Assembly (NCBI GenBank): GCA_028564705.1
Contig: JAPXFQ010002889.1
Span: 1,674,001 to 1,738,000 of the forward strand
Length of the DNA: 64,000 nucleotides
Origin: Apricaphanius iberus
Taxonomy: Eukaryota > Chordata > Actinopteri > Cyprinodontiformes > Aphaniidae
Reading direction: 5' to 3'
Shown in pieces: positions 1 to 14,700 of this stretch. The notes beneath the pieces were generated by a model that searched no databases, had not been told where the DNA came from, and saw only the letters and a program-made list of their open reading frames with translations. Within the stretch, counting starts at the first letter, position 1; the number at the start of each line of letters is the position of its first letter. The translations under genes were made by a program, and so were the position numbers.

Positions 1-140
1 ACTTCAGAAGGTGCGAGAGAAGTGGGGGACGAACTGCGGTAAATGTCCCAACGGTGGGATTTGAACACAGCTGCGTCGAGGAAGGCCTCTGTTCATGGGG
101 CACCCGCACTAACCACTACGCCACTTAATGCCCCCCTTTT
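1..140 (-). repeat. tRNA-related SINE relic (truncated by window edge)
   Basis: Read on the minus strand this begins GGGGGCATTAAGTGGCGTAGTGG. It contains an A-box-like TGGCGTAGTGG and a B-box-like TGTTCAAATCC, one mismatch from GGTTCRANNCC, spaced as in a tRNA. The same body continues into a pyrimidine-rich TCTCTCGC tail as in a common teleost SINE family. It is not a functional tRNA: the stem arms do not pair properly. Confidence 0.6.
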
Positions 141-2335
141 TCCTGTCTTTTTAACTTTGGATTTCTGCCCCAATTAATGACTTGTATTATTTAACAGCAT
201 GTTTCAGGCACTGGAGATCCTTCTCTTCATCTCAGAAACAATGAGCACCTTTCTGCTGCCCACTAATGAATAATAGATGTGGTCATATTTTATTAGAAGG
301 TTGGGGCTCATCTAAACATAGATTGCTCCTTTAATGAGTTCACATCAAGCTAAATTTGTTTTACTTTAATAGGATTTTCAAATGCATAGATAATGGAGTC
401 GCTGCCACAGTCACATGCATAAATTAAAAGGTATATTCCCTTTATGTTCTTAGTTATTTCATATACTGTACCTGGCACATTGTTTGGAAAGCTGTACAAA
501 ATGTCAAATAAATCTTCAAAGGACATTTTTTATGTTGTAATTACAAAATTAAACAATCAAAATTGTGTTTATAAAAAAGTCCAACCTTCAATTTGATTAC
601 CAGTATCTCTTTACTCTAGGTTAAAATCCAGTTTTAGGAAAAAAATAAAATAGTTGAAAGTTATTTATAGCTCTGTTAGATTTAGAATACATTTTATTCA
701 GCCAGAAACTTCTACTCTTTGGAAATGAGGCAGTTATCTCTCAAAATATAGTTCAACTGTATTAAAGGCAGTATTCATTTTGAAGAACGATTTTTTATTT
801 ATTATTTTTTTATTTAAATTTGATTAAGAATTGTGTCTAAAGTGGTTCATATCTTCTCCTACAAAATGCCGTAGCATGTTTCCCCTGTTTAAATAATTTG
901 TAATTTAACTCATATGTAAAAATCCTAATCGAGATCTAATAATCTCCTCCATCCTGTCTTGTTCTGTTTTCCTCAATATACAACCTTTTCATTTGAATGT
1001 TATAAAGCTACGTAACAGTTATTTTATATCATACTTTCTGCCATCTTTACCTTGACCTTATGAGGCTGTCTGTTTCTGTTCTTTTATTTTATTTTGACAT
1101 GTCTGAACAGACTAGTTTTGGCACACTGTTTTTATTACAAAGTGGTTTGTGTGTGTTGAAAGTTGGATGAGAAAAAGAAGCCCGCCACATTATTGCTTTC
1201 ATCAATATGCTAATTAGCATCTGGTGACATCTAGCAACTTTCTAAGTCTAATTCAGCTACTTTCTGTCGGGGACTGTTAGCATAACTGATTAAGTTATGT
1301 ATAAATCTGAGCTGCTGCTGCGATAAGATACAATTTATGTGTGACTCGATTAGTCGACTAATCGGGAAAATAATAGACGACTAGTGGATAAGGAAAATAA
1401 TCATTTGTGTCAGCCCTAGATATTATACTAGTTCAAAGAAACTGATGTTTTTTTGTTTGGTTTTTTGTCTGTGTTTTGGTCCACACATTAACCGTGGGTG
1501 CCCATAAGTATGAATGGCGTAAAGGTGATGTTTTCTCACACTAACAAGAAAATGCGTCCTTGTTGAAGCGTTAACCATTAAACTGATAAATATCGGGAAA
1601 TGATATAATCAAAATTATAAAATGTGTACTTTAAATAAAATGCTGCATTGCTTTTAAATTATTTAGCCTTTCCATGGTTAAAATCACAATTTAATAACAT
1701 TCAATTCATCATTAGATGTAAACTGATTCTCAGTCACTGCAGGGACATATTAAACGAATTTATAATGCTAACAAATCATTACTCATTTTGATTTTGGTTT
1801 CTTTGCAACCATGTTGTAGAATCTACCTGTCTGACTGTATGAAGTGTTAAGGAATAATGCTACCAGGAAATGTCACAGGAAGAGCCTGTTCCCAGATCAC
1901 AGTGGCCTGAGTCTCTGTGTATATGTCTGTATCTCTCGGCACACATGCATGACCATGAACCTGCTCTAATGGGAACAGTAAGCACCAAGGAGTTTTAAAT
2001 ATGGAAAGCAGAACATCACACACCTCATTGAGTCCGTTTTATTGCCAAGCGATGGCCCCGCTGCAGTTTGTTTGCTTTCCACTTTTCCAAGACGGTGGCC
2101 AAAGTGTCTCCTTTTTTAGCTCACCAGACGAGCCCTAGAATAATTGAGCTCGACAGGTTTCCTTAAAGTGCTCCCTCAAATGTCATAAGCACTAGTGCAA
2201 ATAGTTCCTGTTTAATGTGCTCAATATATTTAATATAGATTCTCTGTTTTATTTTACCCTGCATGAACTATGTATATCTTTTTCCGTTTGATATTATGTT
2301 TTTCATTCGCCTTTTCTTTTGTTCTTTTTTTCCAG
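141..2335. other. rad18 intron, mostly unique AT-rich sequence
   Basis: No coding exon is recognised on either strand. The only structured piece is the right end of a hAT-type MITE near 1340-1420. The missing RING exons are not here and must lie further left. Confidence 0.7.
1340..1420. mobile_element. hAT-type MITE end relic
   Basis: Contains CGATTAGTCGACTAATCG, ACGACTAGT and the terminal CAGCCCTA, the hallmark words of a widespread fish hAT-derived short element. Only one end is clear. Confidence 0.5.
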
Positions 2336-2742
2336 GCAGCAGTTGTTAAAAGCCAACTTTGAATCTCCTCCAATATCACCAAAGACCCCAGCTTCTGCTG
2401 TCAAATGCAAAACTCCCAGGGAGAAAAGCCAGAAGTCCGGCAACTCTATTATAAATCACTTTTTTCAAAAGAAGGTCAGAACACCTCCCAGTAAAGAAAC
2501 TCGTCAGGATGTTCATCGGGTAGGAGTTCAGGGAACGCCAACCCGCAGCACGAAGGGTTCTGACCTACATTCTGGAAGAGTTCAAATGTCAGTGCTTGTA
2601 AAGGAAGAGCCGGTGGATGCAGAGGACCCATCTCTCAAGGCTCTAGGATCCCTGAAACAGCAGGCCATGTCTTGTCAGACTCCTGGGTTTAAGAGGGCAC
2701 ATTCCTCATCACCATCACCAGAAGTAAAGCCTGTAATCAAAG
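2336..2742 (+). CDS. rad18: rad18 exon: linker between RING and UBZ4
   Basis: The acceptor is a T-rich tract ending CAG at 2333-2335; the donor GT is at 2743. The exon enters on the third base of a codon and leaves one base (G) for the next exon. It opens with RQQLLKANFESPPISP, which resembles the start of the human RAD18 linker after the RING region. The peptide is rich in Ser, Pro and Lys with several SP/TP dipeptides and is probably disordered. It carries a PCNA-binding-like motif NSIINHFF (2442-2465) followed by QKK, and a sumoylation-type motif VKEE in the segment reading VLVKEEPVD. Homology alone is weak in this exon. The call rests on its phase and position directly before the UBZ4 exon. 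Confidence 0.88.
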
Positions 2743-5700
2743 GTGCAGCCATTTTAGCTTTGGAATACTAGGAGCACTTTGCCCTGTTTCAGCTGCTTTT
2801 TTGCTCCCTTTCAGATCACTTTTCTGTCTCTCAAGCCGCTACATTTAAATGGATGGAAAAGTAATGGCAAGGCACATTTAGCGCTGCAGAGTCAGGAACA
2901 CTTAATGATACCATCCATGGCTCTCTGTATGAGAGCAAGGATGCAATCCTTAAAACCTCTAGGAAATAACATGATTACACTTTTTATTTATATTTTTTTT
3001 ATAGATAGAATGATCACGCTTTTCCTGGCCAGTACCAGTGTCCCATTTTCTTTGAGGTCCGACCTGCAGATTATGTTTTGTTTCTAAGCATTATGACATA
3101 AGGGAGGGTTTTAACAAAGGAAGTAGTTTTAAATCTAAAAGTTAGGGTTGTATTTGACAAAAGAAAAAAATAAAAGCCTGTTTTATTTTGAAATTAATTT
3201 AGCAAGAAAAAAACTTGGATATTCTCTGGTGTCCAAAAATATAAAATTGTAAGAAAAAAGGAAAATTTTCTTTAATTAAAGTCAAAGGTTCTTATAGTGC
3301 AATTGGTAGATCCAGGCTCTTTAGAACATCTCTCGGCCAGGTGGAGACTCGATGGTACCATGTTGCAGGTTCTTCCTCACTGTCTCAGGCGTATATTCTT
3401 GATCCCATTCAAGGCGTTTATGGTGAGGTATTAAAGATAACAAAATATCATCCAAGAGGCCTACTATATTATTAATGAGTCCAGTTTGGATGTGTGGCAC
3501 AAGAATTGCTAATGTCAGAATATTCCATACACTTAAAACCTTCTGTTTCAGTATGTTTTGAAGCTCTAAATATATATTCTTCTCTGGGTTCTGATAGTTT
3601 AACATTTTGAAGTTTTCAATAAAGCTTTCTGATGTATTTTTTTTTTTTTTTTTACCTTTAGGTTCTGATATATGAATTTTCACAAATACATTTTTTTATG
3701 GGTAATATTTTTGTTGCAAGTAATAAATGTAATGTCTCTAAATTTAAGAGACACTTTATTATTTACTGTTTCTTACTAAGTGTTGCTGTTTTTATGAGTT
3801 TTACTTAGAACTCTACGGCGATCAACTATTCAATTCATTAGAATCATTAATCAAGGTTCTCTGGGGGTTATAATTTGTAATTTCACATATTAACCTTTTT
3901 TTGTTGAGCACAGTCAGCAATGTAGTTTGCTGTGGCAACATAAGTTAAGACTAATTATGTTGGCTCTGTGCTGCCAAATTAAACTTGGCAGTATAGAATC
4001 TAAAATGATTAATTAGAGTTGTGTGTTGATTAAGATGCTAACAAAGCCTTCATCCTAACCTTTTTTTGTTTGTTTGTTTGGTTTTCCAGTTGAGTGTCCT
4101 GTGTGCTCTGTAAGTGTGGCACAGCACTTTATCAACAAACATCTGGACACATGTCTTTCTAGTGGGGAAAAGAAGGAAAGCCTGAGGAGGTAAAGGACTC
4201 AAAACATAATCCTTTTTAATTAAGCTAAAAATAAAGCATTTTCTAAACTCGCTGGAACCAAAATGAATGACTGTAGGATAGCCATGTTCAACTGTCAGGA
4301 AATATGAGTATTTACCACTTTCTGATGGTATAATAAGCAAGAAATCATGGTAGTTAGACAAATTTAGAACAAAAATGAGTACCCAAAGTGTATATCAATG
4401 TTTCTTTGAAACAGAAAAGCAACAATTATACCTCATACTGCTAAAATGACTATTACAATTATAAAAAAGTTACCATAAACATTTCTTTTAATATTGATTC
4501 ATGGACGTAAGCAAAGACATGGATTAAATACCCACAAATATAGTAGTATTTCTGTTTATTTTCAACTTTTTTTTAAAACACCTAAACATTTCCAAACAGC
4601 CAAACTTGTCTTTTCTTGCAAGAGAGGGAACAGTACAACAAGGCAGATTCAGCCAGCTGACTAGCAGTGTGCAGCAATAAGTGAGGGAGGGACGGCAGAA
4701 CAATATTAAGTTTCATGCAGATGGAGAAATCTAAATCAGCTGTATTCTCCAAATATGTGCACACAAACAGTGAATTTGACTTTGGTTCATTTTTCCTCTC
4801 AATAAAGACATTTCAAACATAAATGTATAAAGGAGAAATAAGCTTTCAACTCAGGTTCAATTCAGTTTATTTAGCGCCAATTCACAACAGATGTCATCTC
4901 AAAGCCCTTCACGAGAAAAGTAATCTCAATACAATCATAGAAATAATCCAATCAGTTAAAAGTTTTCTATGTATGGAATCCCAGCAGACTGCATTGAGTC
5001 ATAGACGTGAGGTTGTATCTGGAACATGCAGACTCCAACTACAGCAATTCCTCATACTGAGCAAGGATGTAGGGAATGGAGAGGAAAAACACCCCTTTAA
5101 CAGGAAGAAACCTCCAGCAGAACCTAAAGGGTCATCTAAAACGACCATCTGGTGGTTTGAGAAGACAGAGCAGACACAAAAAGAACAAAAGAACTGATGT
5201 AAGAGTACTTGTATATTAAAGGGGGAAAAAAAGTTGACAACAGGATATGGAGGATGTTCGGTCATTGGATAATCATCTGAACAGATATTCCAGGTCATTC
5301 TAATACTTACATTAAAAGGTGTTCATATAGTTTTAAAAATATGATGGAAAATTTAACAGGTATTTAAAATCTTGATAGCAGTAACTGGTATCTGGTTAGA
5401 GCAGTTTTGACTCAAATAGTAAAAAATAATAATAAAAAAACAACAAAAAAACAGCCATATACAGTGTTTCCTATCTCCTGATCAAATGCAAAAAGTGAAA
5501 CGGAGTGATCATTAGCCTGGTCAGCCACCACATGAAAACGTTGCTTGTTGAACAGATACACATGTTGAACACAGCCAACAGATACCTGCTTGAGTTCACA
5601 TCGCAGACCGTTTGAGGCCAAGTTAAAGCCTTAAGATTTTGGCTGCGTTTGTTCGCCTGTTCTATAACACTTTTTGATTGATCGTAAAAAAGTTCTCTAG

Positions 5701-8700
5701 TGATTGTAGGCCATTCCTTTCATTGCTGAAGTTATAATTTTCAGTAGGGTGGCAGACATCAAAATAATGATCACACAAATCCTGGTGCTCAGGTTGCCTA
5801 GCATTTGAGCTATGTTTTTTATATTTTAACATGTCAGATGCAGGGCTGTGTACATCATTTGCAGCCTTTTTCTATTAATGCAGATACAATTTGTAGCGCG
5901 GCATCCCTTTTTCATGTTGTGTAACTCTAGAGGGATTCAGGAACAAGAAAGCTGTTGTATCAAAGTGAAAAACAGCCAAAGTTGCACCTTTTTTATAGAC
6001 TACTGGAAAAAAAATACAAATAAAAACTTTGAAGCCAAAGATTCATAAAAAGATGGAAAAAAAATCACTGAAAGCAATATTTTTTATAATAAAGTATTCA
6101 TTGATTGCTTTGTTTTTTTCCGATTGACTTTAAACAACATATTTTCAAACAAACCTGTGTTTTCTGTATTTACTTGAACTTAAGCTGTTGGGGTGCAATA
6201 CAGAGGAACATTTCTAAAGCCCAGTTTTTACTTATATGTTAGGATGGATAGATGCGACGACATTATCCACAAGGTCTATCAGTCACCTAGGCAACAATGC
6301 ACAGAATAAAATAAAAAAATGTTGCCCTGACTACACAGGCCTCCATTGTAATGCACCCTTTATTGATTTTAAACCAGCATCCATTAATGTCACCTGTCTG
6401 ACTTTGGCAACAAATTATTCAAAACTTCTGTATTCTCATTTTTATTCTTGCTGGATGTAAAGTTATCAGGCTTTAAATATCTTCTGTCTTTGTCTTTGTT
6501 CTAGGTGAAATTAAGGTCGATGTGCCGTCTGTGGCATTATTAATGTGATTGATCTCTTTAAATGTGCCCTTGAAAACATTTTGATTGTTGATTTGTAAAG
6601 CATTTAAGTGCTTCAGTTAGTGCAGCAGGGCAACCACTCGTAGCCTCTCCTTTTATTGTGATTAATTGCAGATGTCCTAATCATCTATAATCATTCGATA
6701 TTATAATTTTAACATTTGTGCTGTATTTGGTTAACCTTGTGTTTTAATCATTATTTTAAAGATCGGTAATTAACTTGAGCATCTTAGGAATTTAACAAAT
6801 AACACATTCTCATTCATGTGCATCAACTGTTTATTTGTCTCCCTAAGCTCTCAAAGCACGACCGTGCGTCCCATGGCAAAGGTAGTCTACAATCTCCTTT
6901 CAGTGCAGGAGCTGAAGAGGAGGTTGAAGGACTGCCATATGTCAATAAAGGGTTCTCGGGACCAGCTGATCAAAAGACACCAAGAGTTTATCCACATGTA
7001 CAACTCACAATGTGACTCTCTGAACCCCAAATCAGGTAAAATGGTCTGCTCTGTGTACATAGAATAGCATAGAATAATGCTTTTTTTGTCCCACAAAGGG
7101 AAAATCAGCCGTAACAGCAGCAAAGTGACAGGCAATATAAGCATTTGGAACACTCAAGTCTAAAAACAGAATTTAAGAATGAAGGATAATATGTACATTA
7201 AAGACAATATTACCAAACTAGACTACTGTGCATTTTTAAAATTAAATTTCCATACTCTAATTGGAATGTACAACGGAGTACGATAATAAAAAATAAATAA
7301 TTTTTAGAGTATTTACATACAACTGAAACCAGATGTTTACATGTACTGGATGAAAAGACACATTACCTTTTTTTCTTACTTTCTGACGTTACATAACACA
7401 AAATTTTTCCTGTTAGGATTTCCGAAATATTTATGTTTGCTTGATAGTAGAATAATGAACAAGGTAATTTATTTTTGGAACAAAGTGACAAAGTTACAGA
7501 CAAACAGAATAATACAGATTCACACAAGGTAAAATATAATACCAAAATGAAGAAACAAGAGAATGTACAGGAGGGGCAGACATAAGAAAAAAATAGTAGT
7601 GTACAGTTATTGATATTCTATTTTAAGATTCAAAGAAATGTGCTACTGAGTAGGATATATAAAAAAAAGTGCTTTGGAAATTAGTGTTTTTCAAATTCGC
7701 TGTAATGCATATCCTGAATATATGCTTTCATTGTATATAAACTGTTTGACATTGCGTCAGGTTCCCCCTTTCAGCTCTGCCCAGAAATGTTCTATGATCT
7801 TGATACCAGGGCTTTGTTATGGGGCAGTAAAAAACATTGATTTTGATGTTTTTAAGCATTTGGTAATTAATTTGGTCACATGCTTTAGGGTTGTCCTTTT
7901 TGAAGACCACTTTGCACCCAATCTTTAACCTCCTAGCTTCAATATTTCCACGTAACGTTCTTTTATGTTAATACCATCTATTATGTGAAGTGTACCATTT
8001 CCTCCTGCAGCAAAACAATCAAACTGCATCATTATGACCAAACACTCCAGTGTCAGTTTGATTAGAACTAATGACGTGTCTTCTAAAAATAACATCTAGA
8101 CTACATTATCAAACTGTAATCTGGTCTTTTTTGCTGCCGTTCTGCTTTTGGAGTAATAGTCTTATCCTTGCTGAGCTTCCTTTTAGCCCCTGTCAGACTT
8201 GTTTCACTGTGGATAATTGCACTCCAGGTTCACCCTGCATCCTCACGAGGTCTTTTGCTTTCATCTCTGGGATACAGAACCTATCTCGCTAATGAACAGT
8301 ACGCTGACAGGATATTCTTATTCTGTTTATTTTTGTGTGAACAGATCAATGTGGCACTGTCAGGGCATTCAGAAATTGTACCCTTTCTAGATAATTCATC
8401 GACAATGTGGCAATGAGCTTTAAGAATATTGTTTGAAAATGGTGAGCATATATCCTCTAGGGAGACAAGGCAATTGTTGAATCGATTTATTTATTTATTT
8501 TTTTAATGTAAAATATGTTAATGTCCCACAATTGGTGCCCAATTTACGTTTTCTCTCCAATAAACTGTGAATAAAAATGTCTAGGGATGTTCTGAGAAAA
8601 AAAGCTTTAGTTGCTGTAACGGGGGAAATGGAACTTTATTTGTGCTGTGAAGGTGGTTATCACCTCAGTATGTCAATCTAAAGTCCCTGGATATGTGTGT

Positions 8701-11700
8701 CTTCATGCAGAACATATACAACTGGAATCCAAAGACCAACCAGACTAAAGAGGCAGGAACAAAGAGAGTTTTATTGCATTAATTACTGTGCAACAATCCC
8801 AGCTGTTTTGAAGTATTTTTGCATTAATCTACAAGGCTAAAAAAAGCAGGCTAAGATAAAGAAAATGTCATTTTCTGACATCCAGACTCCACGAGTATGA
8901 ACGAAGATGCAGAAAATCAATACATAGCAGTTTGAGGGTGCATTGCGATCAGACACTCCTTTAAAATGATGAGATCTTTTCAGAGGTAGGCATTTTGATT
9001 CAGAGACGCAGCTACCATTAAATCTAACAGGAACCAACTTTAGAGCTGCTGAGGCATCTTTAAAAGTTTTTTTACTTCACTTTGAGCTGTTCATGTCCTG
9101 CCTTGTTCATATTTTTGTCTTTCTCAAGTCTTTGATTGCTTGTGCAGCAGGGCATCATGATCTTGAACTGTAATCTGGAAATCTAGTCTGCATGCCACAG
9201 GTTTCAGAAGATTTAATTGTAAAAATTAATAAATAAAATAAAATTACTTTGTGTTTGTCTGTGTTATAAAATCACTTTAAAATACTGTGACATAGGTAGT
9301 TGTAATGTGATGAAATGGACTGCAAATATTCTTGCAAGGAACTATAATGTGGAGGGATGTAAGAAACTATTGATATGCCGATATATATGCGGTGTTACGA
9401 TACTGTATCGATATTCAAATTAATGTATCTTGTTTTTTTATTTTTATTTTTTTTAATGGAACCATTAGTAATAACAGTAATTTTTTTAATAAAATTTAAA
9501 GTATAGCCACTATTTAGTGGTTGTTTTCACCCGCTTCGTTCCAGTAGATTGACAGAAATATGACAGTTTTTCTACAGTTAAATTCACTTTTAAAAGTCAG
9601 AATATATAGTCTTACTCATAGTATCGTAATATATCGTATTGTTCCCCCTGTATTGTACTACATATTGAATCACCAGATTCTTGCCAATACAAATCCCTAG
9701 TAATGTGCACACAGACACATCTGCTCCCACTCGTCATGTTTTTTTTTTTGGTTTGCACTACAACATCATTGATCATTTTATATTACTGGTGACTCAAAGA
9801 TTTATTTCGATGCTGTCAACAGCTAAAGAGATCGCTACAGAGGTGGAAGCCAATGAGAAGATGAGAAATAAGATGCAGGAGAAGACTAGACCTGTAAGTA
9901 TTTATTGATTAAAGAGAGCTTAAGATCTATTATTCTTTTTGTGAATTGTTGCACTTTCTTCAAAACAGTCAGTACCCTTCTAGCTGTAAATCCAGTTGAG
10001 TATTTTTATAACTGAAGAAAGGGATTTTATTAGCGAATTTGGGAAATCACACTAAACAATGATTTGCTCCAATTTTTTTGCTTAAGTTGCTTTACAAAGA
10101 TTTTGTTTGCCAATGCCTTTTCCTAGTATTTGTTAATGTTTTTATAAATATACATCTTTACACTCTTGCAGGTCTTGGTTTTCTCAAAGAATCAGTCTGA
10201 GAAAGAAATTGAGGAAATGCATTCAAATTATAGTAAGTACTTTATTTCTGTCTGTGGTGATGCCTTTTTACAGGTTTTACATCCCATGCCTTTAAACTGA
10301 TTTTTAAAACGTTGCTAAAATTGCTGATGCAAGCCTTCAAGTCAGTGAGTTATGAAAATTAATGGTACAGCACTAAACTACAGGTTGTCATGTGCAACAG
10401 TTCCTGATAAAGATGCCTTTTTGAGATATTTAGATTGTATTATCCCAAACTAACTACATACTTTGGCTCCCCAAAGCCCTTCTGTGACCCAGTTTCCATC
10501 CTGTCGCACAGTAACGTCAATCAACCAGTTTTGTCTTTTGTTTTCAATTTGTTGCTTTCAAACACTATGAGAAATGTCCTTTGTGTTATTTTATAAAGAA
10601 AAAGAGACGAAAGAAGTAGTAGAGAATGCACAGGTGGCTGTGAGGGACTCTTGAGAGATACTGATCTGTGTTGCTTTCATTCTCAAAATGGCAGTACAGG
10701 TTTGATATTTTCAGCCTGGACAATAACGTAAGACATTCAAAATCATTTAGAGTATGTAGCGTGAACCAGAGTTGGAGCAATCAGCATGTTGTGGCAAATT
10801 TCCTGTCTCCTAATTTCTGAAGGATTTGACTTGCCGACACAAATTTAAGCTAATTCAGAAAGCGCTTTACATGATTTAGTGGTAAAGAAACCAAATACAT
10901 GATAAAGATATTAAAATTAAAACTCATCAGCAATTCAGCATTGGCTTCAATTTTGCCCGCCGGAGTTTGCCCTTGGTTCCCATATTACAAGACTATAGTT
11001 AAGCTCTGCTTGCAGAAAAAAATCTACAAAAAAAAACAAAAACAGAAGCTCTTTGTGCTACTCTTTTTATGAAATTCCACTCTTTGAGAATCACTGAACT
11101 AAACTCACTTTTTTGTTGAAGTGTCCAAATCAGTTGAAATTTAAGGTTGGCTTATTTTCTTGTTGTATCCTTTTAAATTACTTTGTATCTGATATTTATG
11201 CAAACTGTCTAGGTTGAAAATCGATCATCAACCTATAATTAAATTTTCCTCACATTTATAGAAGGTGCTTCTAAAAGATGTCAGAGCTGTCATTACGTAA
11301 TGCTGAAGTTTTCCGTTTTTTAGCAGAGCACAGGATTCGACCAGAACGGTATAGGATATTACCGTATCTTGACATTAAATAATTCCTTGACAGTTTGATA
11401 AAGCACAACCTTTTCTAAGCATCAGTGCTTGTTTTCTGTGCTCTTGCAGGCAGCTTGTTCATCTGGGGGAAAAAATAGCTCCGCCTCTTCTATTTTAGCA
11501 CATCAGCTTCATTGAACCAGCAGGGTGTTGATCTATGTGGTATAAAGTACTTCATACGAATACAGCAGAGACACACACTGTTACTTTGAATACATTGGTG
11601 TTTACAATATAAAATCATTTCACGTCTCAGGCAGCACCATTGTAACAACCATATCCAAACTTTTAATCAGTGTGGAAAGCTCCTCTTTGGAACGATACCT

Positions 11701-14700
11701 TTTATCAGTGCAATACAATACTCGTTGCAGATGAATAGCTATTATTTGACACCTAGATGTGATGGGGAAAAAAAAGTTTCATACTTTTTTGTGACTGCAC
11801 ATGTCCTGATAACTGGCTTAAACCACATTTAGTGACAGATATTTCTGTATCTTTGAAGGTAAACAAAACTGCAGCATCAGAGGACATAATCCTGATCACA
11901 ATTCAAGTCATGTTAACATAGTTGAATAAAGAACTTGTTGAAAATAACTTTATACAGCTAACTTTAAAAGTGTTCGAGAAATGAATGTGACTCACAGGAG
12001 CTGGGTTCTATTAATAGCTGATCTGCTGTGATAACCTCTTGATTTATCAGAGAAGGATGTGGATGAGTCACTCTGCTGGCATTGGGAAGGGTGAGTGAGC
12101 AAATAAGAATGTGAAAGCGACATGTACTAATGGAAACACGGAATCCATCAGGACTTCGTAGCCTTCGTTCTTTCTTTGACCTGTTTATTTTTCACCTTTT
12201 TTATTTCAGAAATATATTCTAAATTATTCCGCTGGTGTGATTCTTTTTTTTATTTAACAAGCAGACATGTGAAATTAATCACATTTGTTCATCCTGGCAT
12301 CTATTAGTGTGGGGGATTTATTAGGGTGTAAATAAAAAGAATGTTTTCAAGGTTGATGTTTAAGAAAAATAGAAATGGGCAAGCTGAAGGATTTATGCAA
12401 GTTTTACAGGGGTTAGGGTGTGATGGTTAGGTGGCTAAATGTCAAGCTCTTGTGAAGTTTTCCCAAACTGCAGTGGTTAGACCGGCCCATGTGGTCCTTA
12501 GGTATTTGGTTACATTCTACAGGGAAGCACTGTGGGAAAAAGAGAGGCAGGTTGTTATGTTCAAGTAATGTTCTGCTAAGAAGCCATGGTGCCTGCCATC
12601 CATATGATGCAACTTTGACACGCAGCACCAACCTAAGTGTTGTTGCAGACCATGCAGACTGTTTGATGGGGATTGTGAAAAATATCCTCATGACCTTGGG
12701 CTCTTTCAACAGGATAATACTTCAAATTATCGTTCAATTTTTAAGCATATTTTGTACTAGACAAATGGAACTGGCCCAAAAAGGGCAAAAAGGATAACCT
12801 GTCAACATCTAGTTGTCAGATACCTTAACATGCCTTTGTGAATCTATGTTGTTGATAGGTCAGGGCTGTTCTGACAACACAGGGGCACCAAAACTCTATT
12901 AGGCATGTTTTAAACAATGTTGAGCTAGATAAAAGTGTATAAAAATGTAGCAACGTTAAAGTTACATAGTGTTTCCCCAGTTTCACAGCCATCAATTGAT
13001 CAACTTTCCACGACTAGTTCCAGTTAGAGATGCGACCTACAGCTGCTGTGTTTAGACCTCTGTCACACCAAATTTTTAAAGTAAACTTGAAAGAAATTAA
13101 GAATGTGACATAAATTTATTGGTGATTTAGACAACTGAAGTATTTCCATTTTACCCCAGCTGACAGTTAGTCTGCAATGACAGGACAGAGGATTTGTGTC
13201 TGTTTGTGAAAATGCTGTTTGATCTCGTCACATTTTGACTTCAAAATTAGAAAGTCACAAATCTGAGTATTTTAATTTCTTTAAACCTTAGTCTATTTAA
13301 ACTTTTTAATAAATCATTAATGATTGGAACATTTAATCAAAAAAGGGGGTTAAAAATTTTTTTTTTTGCCTGTGTTCAAATCTGATCTAGTTTCATTTGA
13401 ATGAATTTGGAGAACATTATTTCCATCCTGGTTTGACTCCTGTAGACATACTCCAGCTTCTGCTCTAGAGGAGATCATGACATTCCCAGCCAGTGAGACC
13501 TAATCTCATAGTATGTCATTGTCTGGCCCCAGGGTCTCTTTCTGGTAAAACATGACTGGAATCATTTATTTGGAAAGCATCTGAGAGGCATCTTTGACAG
13601 ATGCCTAAACTGCATCAGTTGCCCCTGTGCATTGAGGTAGTAGAAGAAAAGCACTTAATCTGAATGCTGTCTTTGTTTTCTTATTTTTTTTATTCTTTTT
13701 GTTCCAAAAACAATCCTGAACTTGTTTTCAGTGCTTCAGCATGTAGTAATTCTTTCCACTGTCACATGTCTGTGTGTTTTATTGTTTAGATTGTTTGACA
13801 GAACATACTTGGTTTGTTCTTTAATCACTGCCAAACATAGCATATTTCTTGTTTTTTAACAATAAAAACATAGCATATTTCTTGTTTTTTAACAATAAAA
13901 ACTTAGATGTTTCAAGTCATCAAACAAATTTTCACATTGGACAAAGATAACCTTTGTAAGAAACAAAGCCAAGGTTTTTCCTAGGTCAAAAAAGGTCAGT
14001 GGTGGTACCCACTGGAATACTTGAAGGTACGGGTGATATGTATATTTTTTTTCCGGCCCTGAATCACACATATGTTGTACCTCAATTTAAATGATAACTA
14101 ATGATGTGTGTTTCGACTGTGTCTGTCAAGTGATTTAGGATTTATTTGATTGTAAAAATTCGGAATGCCAATGCCTACAAATCAGAAGTCGCATAAATGA
14201 CGTCATGGAGCTAACACGAGCTAGCTATAGCGCGTAAAACACTCACCGACCCCTTGTAGAGCTTCTCCATGCTCGTTCTCACTCCACCGACTGCTTCACC
14301 CCCATTATAGCTGACACTTTCCACATGGCCAGATTTATAGTGATTTTCTCCGTGTTTATTGGTCCTTCCTTTGTCCTGGAGGCTATGGCCCTCCGTCTCC
14401 TTCTTCTTTTTCAGTTGTAGTCCGCTAAGTGTTTTTATGCTGCATTCCAGTTAACTCTTCCGGGTTGGAAAGTCTGAAATCTCGCAGTTGTCTCGTGTGA
14501 TTTAGCTTAGAGACATCTCCATTCGGTCGGAAGTTTTTCGGTCCAACTCTGATCTCTGATAGTAGACTGAGTAGAGCGGGCAGCTCGGAGAACAAAGATG
14601 GCTACACCTGTAGTTGAGACGTATTTTCTCTGTATTTGTACTATGTTGGTCATTTCAATGTTGTTTTCTCTTACACACTTCACTACATTTCTGCTTTAAT

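Larger units (their letters stand above)
7036..9822. other. rad18 intron, 2.79 kb
   Basis: Holds an interspersed repeat at about 7055-7330, a degraded antisense Tc1-like transposase (7690-8320) and a hAT-like MITE (9352-9700). The stretch 8450-9340 shows nothing I recognise. Confidence 0.65.

Noticed and set aside
1..120. Possible tRNA gene on the minus strand
   Set aside because: A and B boxes are visible but acceptor and anticodon stems do not form, and the body continues into a SINE-like tail.
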